The notes beneath the pieces are model-generated. The model saw nothing but the letters and a program-made list of their open reading frames with translations, did not search any database and was not told where the DNA came from. The position numbers and the translations under genes were made by a program. Below, piece after piece: positions 1 to 5,003 of a DNA stretch of 5,022 nt (its first letter is position 1; each line of letters opens with the position of its first letter). This DNA comes from a bacterium (GTDB lineage Bacteria > Patescibacteriota > Saccharimonadia > Saccharimonadales > Saccharimonadaceae), in NCBI GenBank assembly GCA_021847685.1, contig JAJZQE010000043.1:1-5022 (forward strand), given 5' to 3'.

Positions 1-528
1 ATCACCAAACCGACTATTCATACGATCAGCAATATCGCGCGTAAATTCAAGGTGTTGCGATTGGTCGTCACCTACTGGAATGTACTTTGCGTTATAAAGT
101 AAGATATCAGCGGCCATAAGCACAGGATAATTAAAGAGTCCTACTGAAACGCCGTCACTACCGCCATTAGATTTATCTTTAAACTGCGTCATGCGACTCA
201 TCTCGCCAAATCCAGTAAAACAGTCTAAAATCCAGGTTAGTTCGCTGTGGGCGGAAATGTAGCTTTGGCGGTACAAAAAGATATTAGGGTTATCAAGCGG
301 CAATCCAGCGGCCGCAAATAAGCGGGCATTATGTAGAATCTGCTCGTACAACTGGCTATGATCGATAGGTGTTGTAAAGCTGTGTAGGTCCGGAATAAAC
401 ATATTAATCTGATATTCATCAGACCTAGACTTTGCCATGTCGATTATCGGCAAGATACCGCCAAAATAATTACCAATAGTTAGGTCGTTGTTGGCTCGAA
501 TACCAGTTAAGATGACAGGTTTACTCAT
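1..528 (-). CDS. trpS: Tryptophanyl-tRNA synthetase, N-terminal half (runs off the left edge)
   Basis: This is the first 176 codons of a class I aminoacyl-tRNA synthetase that activates tryptophan with ATP and charges tRNA-Trp in the cytoplasm. I translated it from the ATG at 528-526; the frame stays open to base 1. Visible motifs are the HIGH-type signature as TIGN at residues 17-20, DLHSFT at 47-52, the RMTQFKDKS block at 112-120, YPVLMAADILLY at 134-145 (D141 matches the Asp that contacts the tryptophan indole), and VGDDQSQH at 152-159 before the TRDIA helix. The family is about 330-340 residues, so roughly half is present; the KMSKS loop and anticodon-binding part lie outside. The usual QPTG-like stretch before the signature reads RANND here, which is unusual but does not disturb TIGN. 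The gene lies 43 nt downstream of the GerMN gene, has no Shine-Dalgarno, and a TATAAT box sits 8 nt before its ATG. Identity is very secure. Confidence 0.95.
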   Translation of the reverse strand, partial: MSKPVILTGIRANNDLTIGNYFGGILPIIDMAKSRSDEYQINMFIPDLHSFTTPIDHSQLYEQILHNARLFAAAGLPLDNPNIFLYRQSYISAHSELTWILDCFTGFGEMSRMTQFKDKSNGGSDGVSVGLFNYPVLMAADILLYNAKYIPVGDDQSQHLEFTRDIADRMNSRFGD

Positions 529-536
529 TAAACTTC

Positions 537-542
537 ATTATA
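537..542 (-). promoter_or_regulatory. Candidate -10 box of a trpS promoter
   Basis: The minus strand reads GTATAATGAA across 543-534, with a perfect TATAAT at 542-537 and only 8 nt (GAAGTTTA) before the trpS ATG. Transcription normally starts about 7 nt downstream of a -10 box, which would put the first RNA base at 530-528, next to or on the start codon. No good -35 hexamer is seen 16-18 nt upstream (the 17-nt position reads TCGTAC). Support comes from the identical 10-mer in front of the GerMN gene. The call is an inference from a short motif. Confidence 0.45.
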
Positions 543-571
543 CAACACAGTCGACAGTAGTACGACGCTAT

Positions 572-1162
572 TTACTGAAGACACAGATTTTGACCGCTCA
601 TATCAAACTGACAATTACCAGTCTTTGACAAAATAATCACCTTTTTTATGGTTGAAAACTGCAACAATGTCGCTTTAATGGTTTCTTGGGCGGTAGCGTC
701 CGACATGGTGCCGATAGCGTCAAAAGTTCGACAGAATTGAAGCGTAGCGGTGCCATTCGCTATCGTAATCTTAAAATCTTTATTGTTGCAAATACTGGCA
801 TCATTTCTAACCCTTACGGTGCTATAGAGGCCTAAGGCAGCCTCGTCACTTGTCGGACCAGCAATTAACTGACTAATAGCATACGCCGCCACGGCGAGAG
901 TTGGCGCAGTGCGCTTAACCGGAAAGGTTTTAGTCGGATCATTATCAGAATCTGGATGTTTTGAAAAGTACACATCAACAGCATAGCCTTGCGGCACCGT
1001 AGTTGGCGTTTGGCCAGCATCGGTCTGCTGGGATTGGGGCGGCGGACTGGCCTGTTGCGACTCGGATGGCGCGCTGGTTGGTTTAAAAAAGAAAATATCC
1101 GCTAAGATTGCCAATAAAACAATGGCGATTGCGGCGATGACAGTGAGTGTACGTTTATTCAT
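572..1162 (-). CDS. Membrane-anchored GerMN-domain protein
   Basis: The protein has 196 residues. Residues 1-4 (MNKR) are a positive start, and about 6-26 form one hydrophobic segment with no lipobox cysteine, so it is probably an uncleaved signal anchor with the rest outside the membrane. Residues 28-58 are a Pro/Gln/Ser/Thr-rich linker. From about 61 to 185 the sequence resembles the GerMN domain of spore germination protein GerM: VDVYFSK at 62-68, the FPVKRTAP strand at 80-87, the helix ending QLIAGPTSDE at 98-107, then ITIANGTATLQF at 132-143. GerMN domains also occur in non-sporulating bacteria, where their role is poorly known; a link to the cell envelope is likely and germination is not implied. 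Four cysteines (125, 144, 184, 194), all in the presumed extracytoplasmic part, could form two disulfides. The start is supported by an AGGAGG 6 nt upstream. The gene sits alone between a terminator and trpS. I am fairly sure of the domain and unsure of the function. Confidence 0.82.
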   Translation of the reverse strand: MNKRTLTVIAAIAIVLLAILADIFFFKPTSAPSESQQASPPPQSQQTDAGQTPTTVPQGYAVDVYFSKHPDSDNDPTKTFPVKRTAPTLAVAAYAISQLIAGPTSDEAALGLYSTVRVRNDASICNNKDFKITIANGTATLQFCRTFDAIGTMSDATAQETIKATLLQFSTIKKVIILSKTGNCQFDMSGQNLCLQ

Positions 1163-1167
1163 AATAA

Positions 1168-1174
1168 ACCTCCT
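1168..1174 (-). promoter_or_regulatory. Strong Shine-Dalgarno of the GerMN gene
   Basis: The minus strand reads AGGAGGT at 1174-1168, so the AGGAGG core ends 6 nt before the ATG at 1162. It is the best ribosome binding site in the window and fixes the start of the GerMN protein. It also shows that this genome uses canonical Shine-Dalgarno sites, which makes the lack of one before trpS stand out. Confidence 0.85.
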
Positions 1175-1185
1175 GTGGTAATTTC

Positions 1186-1191
1186 ATTATA
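1186..1191 (-). promoter_or_regulatory. Candidate -10 box of the GerMN gene promoter
   Basis: TATAAT on the minus strand at 1191-1186 lies downstream of the operon terminator and 23 nt before the ATG at 1162. A start about 7 nt downstream would give a leader of roughly 15-17 nt that still contains the AGGAGG site. The -35 position falls in the T-tract of the terminator (around GTGTTT) and matches TTGACA poorly. The 10-mer GTATAATGAA (1192-1183) is identical to the one before trpS. Confidence 0.5.
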
Positions 1192-1205
1192 CGCCTACCA
1201 ATATA

Positions 1206-1238
1206 CAAAAACACCACCTTTGCAGGTGGCATTTTTTG
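1206..1238 (-). terminator. Intrinsic terminator at the end of the ribosomal protein operon
   Basis: A perfect 6-bp stem (1214-1219 CCACCT with 1224-1229 AGGTGG) closes a 4-nt loop (1220-1223). On the minus strand the stem is followed by TGTTTTTGT at 1213-1205. An A-tract before the stem (TTTTTT on the plus strand at 1232-1237) can pair with the T-tract, so the hairpin is also terminator-shaped on the plus strand. It begins 28 nt after the rpsI stop codon and before the GerMN -10 box, so it most likely ends the rpmJ-rpsI transcript. Confidence 0.85.
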
Positions 1239-1257
1239 TGTCGCAATAAAACGATTG

Positions 1258-1656
1258 TTAGCGCTTTGAGAACTGTTCGCGCTTACGAGCAGAACGAAGG
1301 CCATACTTTTTGCGTTCTTTTTCGCGAGAATCGCGCTTTAAGAACTCGGCTTTTTTAAGCGTTGGGCGAAGATCGGCAAAACCAGTGGTTAATGCCTTTG
1401 CAATCGCAAGCTTAATCGCATCAACTTGACCAGCAATACCGCCACCCTTTACAAGGACGGTGATATCGAAGTCTTTTTGCTTGTTAACAAGTGCTAGTGG
1501 GTCGGTAATTTCAGCAACGTGAGTCTTGTTGTCACTAAAATATTCGCTGACTGGCTTGTCATTGATAGTAATCTTGCCTTTTCCAGTGTATAGACGCGCA
1601 GAAGCTGTTGCGCTCTTGCGTCGTCCTAGACCGTAAAAATATTTAGAATCAGCCAT
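1258..1656 (-). CDS. rpsI: 30S ribosomal protein uS9 (S9)
   Basis: The protein has 132 residues, a normal length. uS9 sits in the head of the small subunit and its C-terminal tail reaches the P-site tRNA. Seen in the sequence: the N-terminal YGLGRRKSATA block (8-18; the third residue of the block is usually Thr, here Leu10), the GGGIAGQ motif at 71-77 followed by the AIKLAIAKAL helix, and the basic end with ERKKYGL (114-120) and the terminal QFSKR (128-132), whose last residues touch tRNA in known ribosomes. The ATG lies 2 nt after the rplM stop (TAA-TA-ATG), with a GAGG in the rplM tail about 10 nt upstream. It is the last gene of the operon, just before the terminator. Confidence 0.98.
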   Translation of the reverse strand: MADSKYFYGLGRRKSATASARLYTGKGKITINDKPVSEYFSDNKTHVAEITDPLALVNKQKDFDITVLVKGGGIAGQVDAIKLAIAKALTTGFADLRPTLKKAEFLKRDSREKERKKYGLRSARKREQFSKR

Positions 1657-1658
1657 TA

Positions 1659-2099
1659 TTATTTAACCTCAACTTTCTCTGGGGTCTGAGCGGTGTGAGT
1701 GTGAGTCTCGCCCTTAAAGACACGTAGACGGCCTAAGCGGTCTGCGGCCAACTTGTTGCGTGGCAACATGCCCTTAACAGCTTCCACAATGATTCGCTCT
1801 GGATACTTTGCACGTACTTCACCCAAAGTCGCATCAGTGATGCCGCCTGGGAAACCAGAGTGGTGGTAGTAAATCTTGTCAGTTTCTTTGTCACCAGTTA
1901 CGACCAACTTTTCAGCGTTGATAACTACAACGTAGTCACCAGCGTCAATGTGTGGCGTGTAAGTTGGCTTGTACTTGCCGATTAGGTATTTGGCGATAAC
2001 GGTCGAAACGCGTCCAAGTGGAGCGCTTGCGGCGTCAATCAAAATCCAACGGCGGCTAGTTTCGCTTGGCTTCTGGCTATATGTTTTAGCGTTAACCAT
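1659..2099 (-). CDS. rplM: 50S ribosomal protein uL13 (L13)
   Basis: The protein has 146 residues, typical of bacterial uL13, an early-assembling large-subunit protein that binds 23S rRNA. Recognisable blocks are RRWILIDAASAPLGR (16-30), GKYKPTYTPHIDAGDYVVVI (41-60) with NAEKLVVTGDK after it, YYHHSGFPGG (77-86), and PERIIVEAVKGMLPRN (100-115), then the HTHTAQTPE end. The ATG shares one base with the rplQ stop (TAATG), and AGGAG lies 8 nt upstream inside rplQ, so translation is probably coupled. The next gene, rpsI, starts 2 nt after its stop; the L13-S9 pair is a near-universal bacterial arrangement. Confidence 0.98.
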   Translation of the reverse strand: MVNAKTYSQKPSETSRRWILIDAASAPLGRVSTVIAKYLIGKYKPTYTPHIDAGDYVVVINAEKLVVTGDKETDKIYYHHSGFPGGITDATLGEVRAKYPERIIVEAVKGMLPRNKLAADRLGRLRVFKGETHTHTAQTPEKVEVK

Positions 2100-2488
2100 T
2101 ACTTAGTCTCCTCTTCTGTGGCAGCTTTTAGCTCGTCAACAAAGCCGATAGTTGCCATCTGAGTACCATCACCAACGCGCAAACGTGTGCGTGTTACGCG
2201 AACGTGACCGCTGCTTCTACCTGTTAGCTGTGGAGCAATCTCATCAACTAGCTTGAAGGCGGCTGCTTGAGTTGAAAGTGCTGCAATCACCTGACGGCGG
2301 TTGTGAAGATCACCTATTTTGGCTTTGGTAATAACTTTTTCAATATATCGAACTAGCTCTTTAGCTTTTGGCAAAGTTGTTTCAATCTTGCCGTGTTCGA
2401 CTAGGCTAGTAGCCAACCCTTTTAACAGGGCTCGACGTTGATCGCGTTCGCGACCAAATTTACGTCCTTTATAACTGTGTCGGTGCAT
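2099..2488 (-). CDS. rplQ: 50S ribosomal protein bL17 (L17)
   Basis: The protein has 129 residues. bL17 is a bacterial large-subunit protein near the exit of the peptide tunnel. The N-terminal basic block MHRHSYKGRKFGRE (1-14), QRRALLKGLATSLVEHGKI (17-35), TTLPKAKEL (37-45), and the C-terminal RVGDGTQMATIGFV (104-117) match the family. Many bL17 proteins begin MRHRK and have HR at the QRR position, so this variant is distinctive and is one reason I suspect Saccharibacteria. The ATG is 2 nt after the rpoA TAG. The Shine-Dalgarno is weak (GGAA at 2500-2497, 8 nt upstream), so initiation may depend on ribosomes finishing rpoA. It overlaps rplM by 1 nt. Confidence 0.97.
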   Translation of the reverse strand: MHRHSYKGRKFGRERDQRRALLKGLATSLVEHGKIETTLPKAKELVRYIEKVITKAKIGDLHNRRQVIAALSTQAAAFKLVDEIAPQLTGRSSGHVRVTRTRLRVGDGTQMATIGFVDELKAATEEETK

Positions 2489-2490
2489 AT

Positions 2491-3414
2491 CTAAAGTTCC
2501 AGTTCTGCTAATTTATCTTTAACTTCGTCAAGCGCCTTTGATCCGAAGCCCTTTAGCTCACGTAAGTCTTGCTCGGTTAAGGTAACAAGATCGTGAACCG
2601 TGCGTATATCGTTGTTAATCAAGGCGTTGGCGGTGCGCGCAGAAAGATTCAACTCTTCGACTGGAGTATTTAGCTCGCTTGATTCGTCTTCACTATCTTG
2701 ACCAAGTGCAGGTGCGGCTTCAACAGTTGTCGAACCAGCCAGTGCGGTGTATTGGTTAACCAGGATAGCGGCTGCCTCTTCGAAAGCTTCGCGTGGAGTA
2801 ATTGAACCGTCGGTATCAACAGTGATAAGTAGCTTATCAAGGTTAGTCTCTTGACCAACACGGGTGCTATCAACCTTAAAGCGAACGCGAAGAACTGGGC
2901 TAAAGACGGCGTCAAGCGCAATCATATCGCTGTGAACACGGCTAAGGCTTGACTCTTCGATGGTGCGGTATCCGCGACCAGCTTCAACCACAAGATCCAT
3001 AACAACAGACTTTTTAGGGTCATCAATCGTTGCAATAACGAAATCTTTGTTGATAACTTCGACGTCACCGGTTGTTTTAATATCACCAGCTGTAATAACG
3101 CCGGCGCCCTTTTTCTCAAGGCGAAGCTCAATTGGCTCGTCGCTGTGAACGTTCAAGCAAACTTGCTTTAGATTCAACATGATATCAACGACATCTTCTT
3201 TTACGCCGGGAACGGTTGTAAACTCGTGGCTAACGCCTTCAATACGAAAAGCGACGATAGCACCACCAAGGATGCTCGATAGCAAAACACGTCGTAGGCT
3301 ATTACCTAGAGTGTTACCGTAGCCAGCGTGTAGAGGCTCAATCGAAAAGGTTGCGCTTGTAGCGGAATGCTCATCAATATTTGCAAGTGCGGGATTGTGA
3401 ATTACTTTTGTCAT
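2491..3414 (-). CDS. rpoA: DNA-directed RNA polymerase subunit alpha
   Basis: The protein has 307 residues, slightly shorter than the 314-329 of B. subtilis and E. coli. The alpha dimer is the platform on which beta and beta-prime assemble; its C-terminal domain binds promoter UP elements and activators. The N-terminal domain covers about 20-225: GYGNTLGNSLRRVLLSS (31-47, dimer and assembly surface), GVKEDVVDIMLNLK (70-83), and the block from VEAGRGYR (143-150) to VDSTRVGQETNLDKL (181-195). A short acidic linker follows (about 230-250). The C-terminal domain is 251-307, with PVEELNLSARTANAL and the helix-hairpin-helix ELKGFGSKALDEVKDKL. Arg260 matches the key UP-element Arg265 of E. coli, whereas the position of Ser299 is Ala294. 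The start has AAGGAG (3428-3423) 8 nt upstream. The gene follows rpsD by 18 nt. Confidence 0.98.
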   Translation of the reverse strand: MTKVIHNPALANIDEHSATSATFSIEPLHAGYGNTLGNSLRRVLLSSILGGAIVAFRIEGVSHEFTTVPGVKEDVVDIMLNLKQVCLNVHSDEPIELRLEKKGAGVITAGDIKTTGDVEVINKDFVIATIDDPKKSVVMDLVVEAGRGYRTIEESSLSRVHSDMIALDAVFSPVLRVRFKVDSTRVGQETNLDKLLITVDTDGSITPREAFEEAAAILVNQYTALAGSTTVEAAPALGQDSEDESSELNTPVEELNLSARTANALINNDIRTVHDLVTLTEQDLRELKGFGSKALDEVKDKLAELEL

Positions 3415-3432
3415 AGTGTAGGCTCCTTACCC

Positions 3433-4050
3433 TTAACGTGAGTAGTACTCAACGATTAGCTGTTCATTGATATCTTGTTCTGCTTCAGATCGCAAAGGTA
3501 AACCAGTTACCGATACGGTGAGTTTTTTAGTGTCACTCTTTAGCCAGCTGAGTGGTTGTTGAGTGGTGTTCTTAACAACTTCTTCAATTTGGCTAAAGTA
3601 ACCAGATTTAGCGCTTTTTGGACGAATAACAATCTGATCACCTGGTTTCAGGCGAATTGAAGGAATGTCAACGCGGCGGCCGTTTAGCATAAAGTGTCCA
3701 TGACCAACCAGCTGACGAGCGGCTCGGCGAGAAACGGCGAAGCCGGCTCGGTAAATCGCGTTATCTAGTCGAAGTTCAAGAAGTTGTAGCAAGTTTTCAC
3801 CGGCTAGACCTTCACGATGTGTGGCTTCGTTCATCAGACGTGCAAATTGCTTTTCAAGTAGACCGTAAGTACGGCGAACCTTTTGCTTTTCGCGCAGTTG
3901 AGTCAAATATAGGCTAGCTTTGCCTTGGCGTCCGCCAGCGTGCTGACCTGGAATACCAGACTTACGAGCCATAACCTTGTGAGCTTTTGGATGAAGTGCG
4001 TAGCCTTCACGTCGGCTTTGTTTAACAATAGGAGAAGTATCTCGTGCCAT
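3433..4050 (-). CDS. rpsD: 30S ribosomal protein uS4 (S4), zinc-free form
   Basis: The protein has 205 residues, a normal length. uS4 is a primary 16S rRNA binder that starts small-subunit assembly, and in E. coli it represses its own operon. Visible blocks are PGQHAGGRQGKASLY (34-48), QLREKQKVRRTYGLLEKQF (51-69), GENLLQLLELRLDNAIYR (84-101), and the S4 RNA-binding domain (about 94-157) with SRRAARQLVGHGHFMLNGR (107-125) and IPSIRLKPGDQI (129-140). It ends EQLIVEYYSR like other bacterial uS4. The four cysteines that bind zinc in C+ forms (9, 12, 26, 31 in Thermus) are Val9, Ser12, Val26 and Ser31 here, and the protein has no cysteine at all. The ATG is 3 nt after the rpsK TAG, with AAGGG 8 nt upstream inside rpsK. 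Confidence 0.98.
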   Translation of the reverse strand: MARDTSPIVKQSRREGYALHPKAHKVMARKSGIPGQHAGGRQGKASLYLTQLREKQKVRRTYGLLEKQFARLMNEATHREGLAGENLLQLLELRLDNAIYRAGFAVSRRAARQLVGHGHFMLNGRRVDIPSIRLKPGDQIVIRPKSAKSGYFSQIEEVVKNTTQQPLSWLKSDTKKLTVSVTGLPLRSEAEQDINEQLIVEYYSR

Positions 4051-4053
4051 AAC

Positions 4054-4446
4054 CTATGCCCTTCTCGCTTTACGTGGACGAACACCACCATGTGGTACGC
4101 CGGTCACGTCTTTAATGCTATCAACGGAAATGTCAAAGTTGCTCATTGCGCGAATCGCTGAATCTCGTCCAAGGCCAACGCCCTTAACAAAGACATCGAC
4201 GGCATTAACGCCATGAAGACCCTTAACTGTTTCGGCGGCTTTTTCAGCAGCAACTTGAGCGGCATAAGCCGTTCCCTTTTTGCTACCACGAAAACCAGTA
4301 GCGCCAGCGCTTGAAGAAGCCAGGACGTTACCTTTTTTGTCTGTAAACGTCACAATCGTGTTGTTAAAGGTTGCTTGAATGTGCAGCTGACCAGAAGGAA
4401 CTGATCGGCGTTGCTTCTTACGAGTTGTGGTTTTTGCATCTGCCAT
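4054..4446 (-). CDS. rpsK: 30S ribosomal protein uS11 (S11)
   Basis: The protein has 130 residues, a normal length. uS11 lies on the small-subunit platform close to the E-site and the mRNA path. The sequence shows a basic N-terminus, LHIQATFNNTIVTFTD (21-36), SSAGATGFRGSKKGTAYAAQ (45-64), KGVGLGRDSAIRAM (88-101), and VTGVPHGGVRPRKARRA (114-130). The usual C-terminal motif is PIPHNGCRPPK, where the Asn of the Asn-Gly pair (Asn119 in E. coli) becomes isoaspartate; here the codon is GGT, giving Gly120, so that modification is not possible. The GPGPGR loop reads GVGLGR. The ATG lies 15 nt after the rpsM stop, with AAAGGA (4461-4456) 9 nt upstream. Confidence 0.97.
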   Translation of the reverse strand: MADAKTTTRKKQRRSVPSGQLHIQATFNNTIVTFTDKKGNVLASSSAGATGFRGSKKGTAYAAQVAAEKAAETVKGLHGVNAVDVFVKGVGLGRDSAIRAMSNFDISVDSIKDVTGVPHGGVRPRKARRA

Positions 4447-4461
4447 AATCTATAGTCCTTT

Positions 4462-4848
4462 CTACGTCTTAGACGCTGCCTTCTTTTGAGTTCCGCCTAC
4501 GGCTACACCCTTACCCTTACGAGTTCGTGCATTCGTTCGAGTTCGTTGTCCGCGTACTGGAAGACCCGCTTTGTGGCGTAAACCACGGTACGAGTTAACA
4601 TCCTTTAGGCGTTTGATATTATTTGTTACCTGACGCTGTAAATCGCCTTCGACAGTGTAACCGGTATCGATTAACTCCCGTAAACGTTGTTCTTCAGCCT
4701 CGGTGAGATCTTTCACCCGAGTGGTCGGCTCAATATTGGCCGCCGCAAGGATGGTCGATGCGAAATGTGGACCGATGCCGTAAATATACGTCAAAGCGAT
4801 CTGCACTTGCTTTTCAGCGGGTATTACTACCCCAGAAATTCGAGCCAT
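4462..4848 (-). CDS. rpsM: 30S ribosomal protein uS13 (S13)
   Basis: The protein has 128 residues, slightly longer than the E. coli protein. uS13 is in the small-subunit head, forms bridges to the large subunit, and its tail reaches the P-site tRNA. Family blocks are [10 protein letters not shown] (1-10), ALTYIYGIG (18-26), [10 protein letters not shown] (43-52), [20 protein letters not shown] (64-83), [20 protein letters not shown] (87-106) and ARTRKGKG. The C-terminal tail (115-128) is basic and low in complexity, as usual. The ATG comes 2 nt after the rpmJ stop (TAA-GC-ATG), with only a weak AGG/AGGG-like site in the rpmJ tail, so coupling to rpmJ translation is likely. Confidence 0.98.
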   Translation of the reverse strand: MARISGVVIPAEKQVQIALTYIYGIGPHFASTILAAANIEPTTRVKDLTEAEEQRLRELIDTGYTVEGDLQRQVTNNIKRLKDVNSYRGLRHKAGLPVRGQRTRTNARTRKGKGVAVGGTQKKAASKT

Positions 4849-4850
4849 GC

Positions 4851-4967
4851 TTAACCCTGCCTTTGCTTGTTCTTAGGTTTTTTCTTGTTGATGATTCTAA
4901 GTACACCTTTGCGGCGCACTAACTGATCATCTGGACTGATTTTTTTGACACTTGCACGAACTTTCAT
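4851..4967 (-). CDS. rpmJ: 50S ribosomal protein bL36 (L36), zinc-free form
   Basis: This is a small gene that I translated by hand from the ATG at 4967-4965 to the TAA at 4853-4851; the product has 38 residues. It starts [10 protein letters not shown], has RRKGVLRII at 18-26, and ends NKQRQG, the classic bL36 frame, so identity is clear despite the size. bL36 is the smallest large-subunit protein and joins late in assembly. In the common form three Cys and one His (C11, C14, C27, H32) hold a zinc ion. Here these places are Ser11, Asp14, Asn27 and, after a one-residue insertion, Asn33, so the zinc site is fully lost. An AGGAG (4985-4981) precedes it at an unusually long 13 nt. The neighbour downstream is rpsM at 2 nt, the standard order. 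Confidence 0.96.
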   Translation of the reverse strand: MKVRASVKKISPDDQLVRRKGVLRIINKKKPKNKQRQG

Positions 4968-4980
4968 AAGCGTTCAAAAA

Positions 4981-4985
4981 CTCCT
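4981..4985 (-). promoter_or_regulatory. Shine-Dalgarno of rpmJ with long spacing
   Basis: AGGAG on the minus strand at 4985-4981 is separated from the rpmJ ATG by 13 nt (4980-4968), against 6-10 nt at the other clear sites in this window. The start is still fixed by the family sequence [10 protein letters not shown], and no in-frame alternative start lies closer. Confidence 0.6.
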
Positions 4986-5003
4986 GTTTCCGTTAGTTAT
5001 TAA

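Noticed and set aside
237..419. Open frame of 60 codons on the minus strand
   Set aside because: It lies wholly inside trpS in another frame; the trpS frame has clear family motifs, this one has none.
541..571. Terminator between the GerMN gene and trpS
   Set aside because: Only a 6-bp GTCGAC palindrome is present, with no stable stem or T-tract, so read-through into trpS remains possible.
1206..1238. Convergent use of the hairpin as a bidirectional terminator
   Set aside because: The hairpin is terminator-shaped on both strands, but no plus-strand gene reaches it; the symmetry follows from the A-tract pairing with the T-tract.
2670..3148. Three open frames (minus 2670-2921 and 2922-3131, plus 2960-3148) inside rpoA
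   Set aside because: They are in alternative frames of rpoA, have no recognisable motifs and no ribosome binding sites, and the rpoA frame explains the conservation.
3903..4161. Open frames across the rpsD/rpsK junction (minus 3903-4091, plus 3925-4161)
   Set aside because: Both overlap two secure ribosomal genes in other frames and show no protein family features.
4849..4967. S4-binding autoregulatory pseudoknot before rpsM
   Set aside because: rpsM starts 2 nt after rpmJ, and I see no E. coli-like leader; such an element would have to lie within rpmJ, and I cannot support it.
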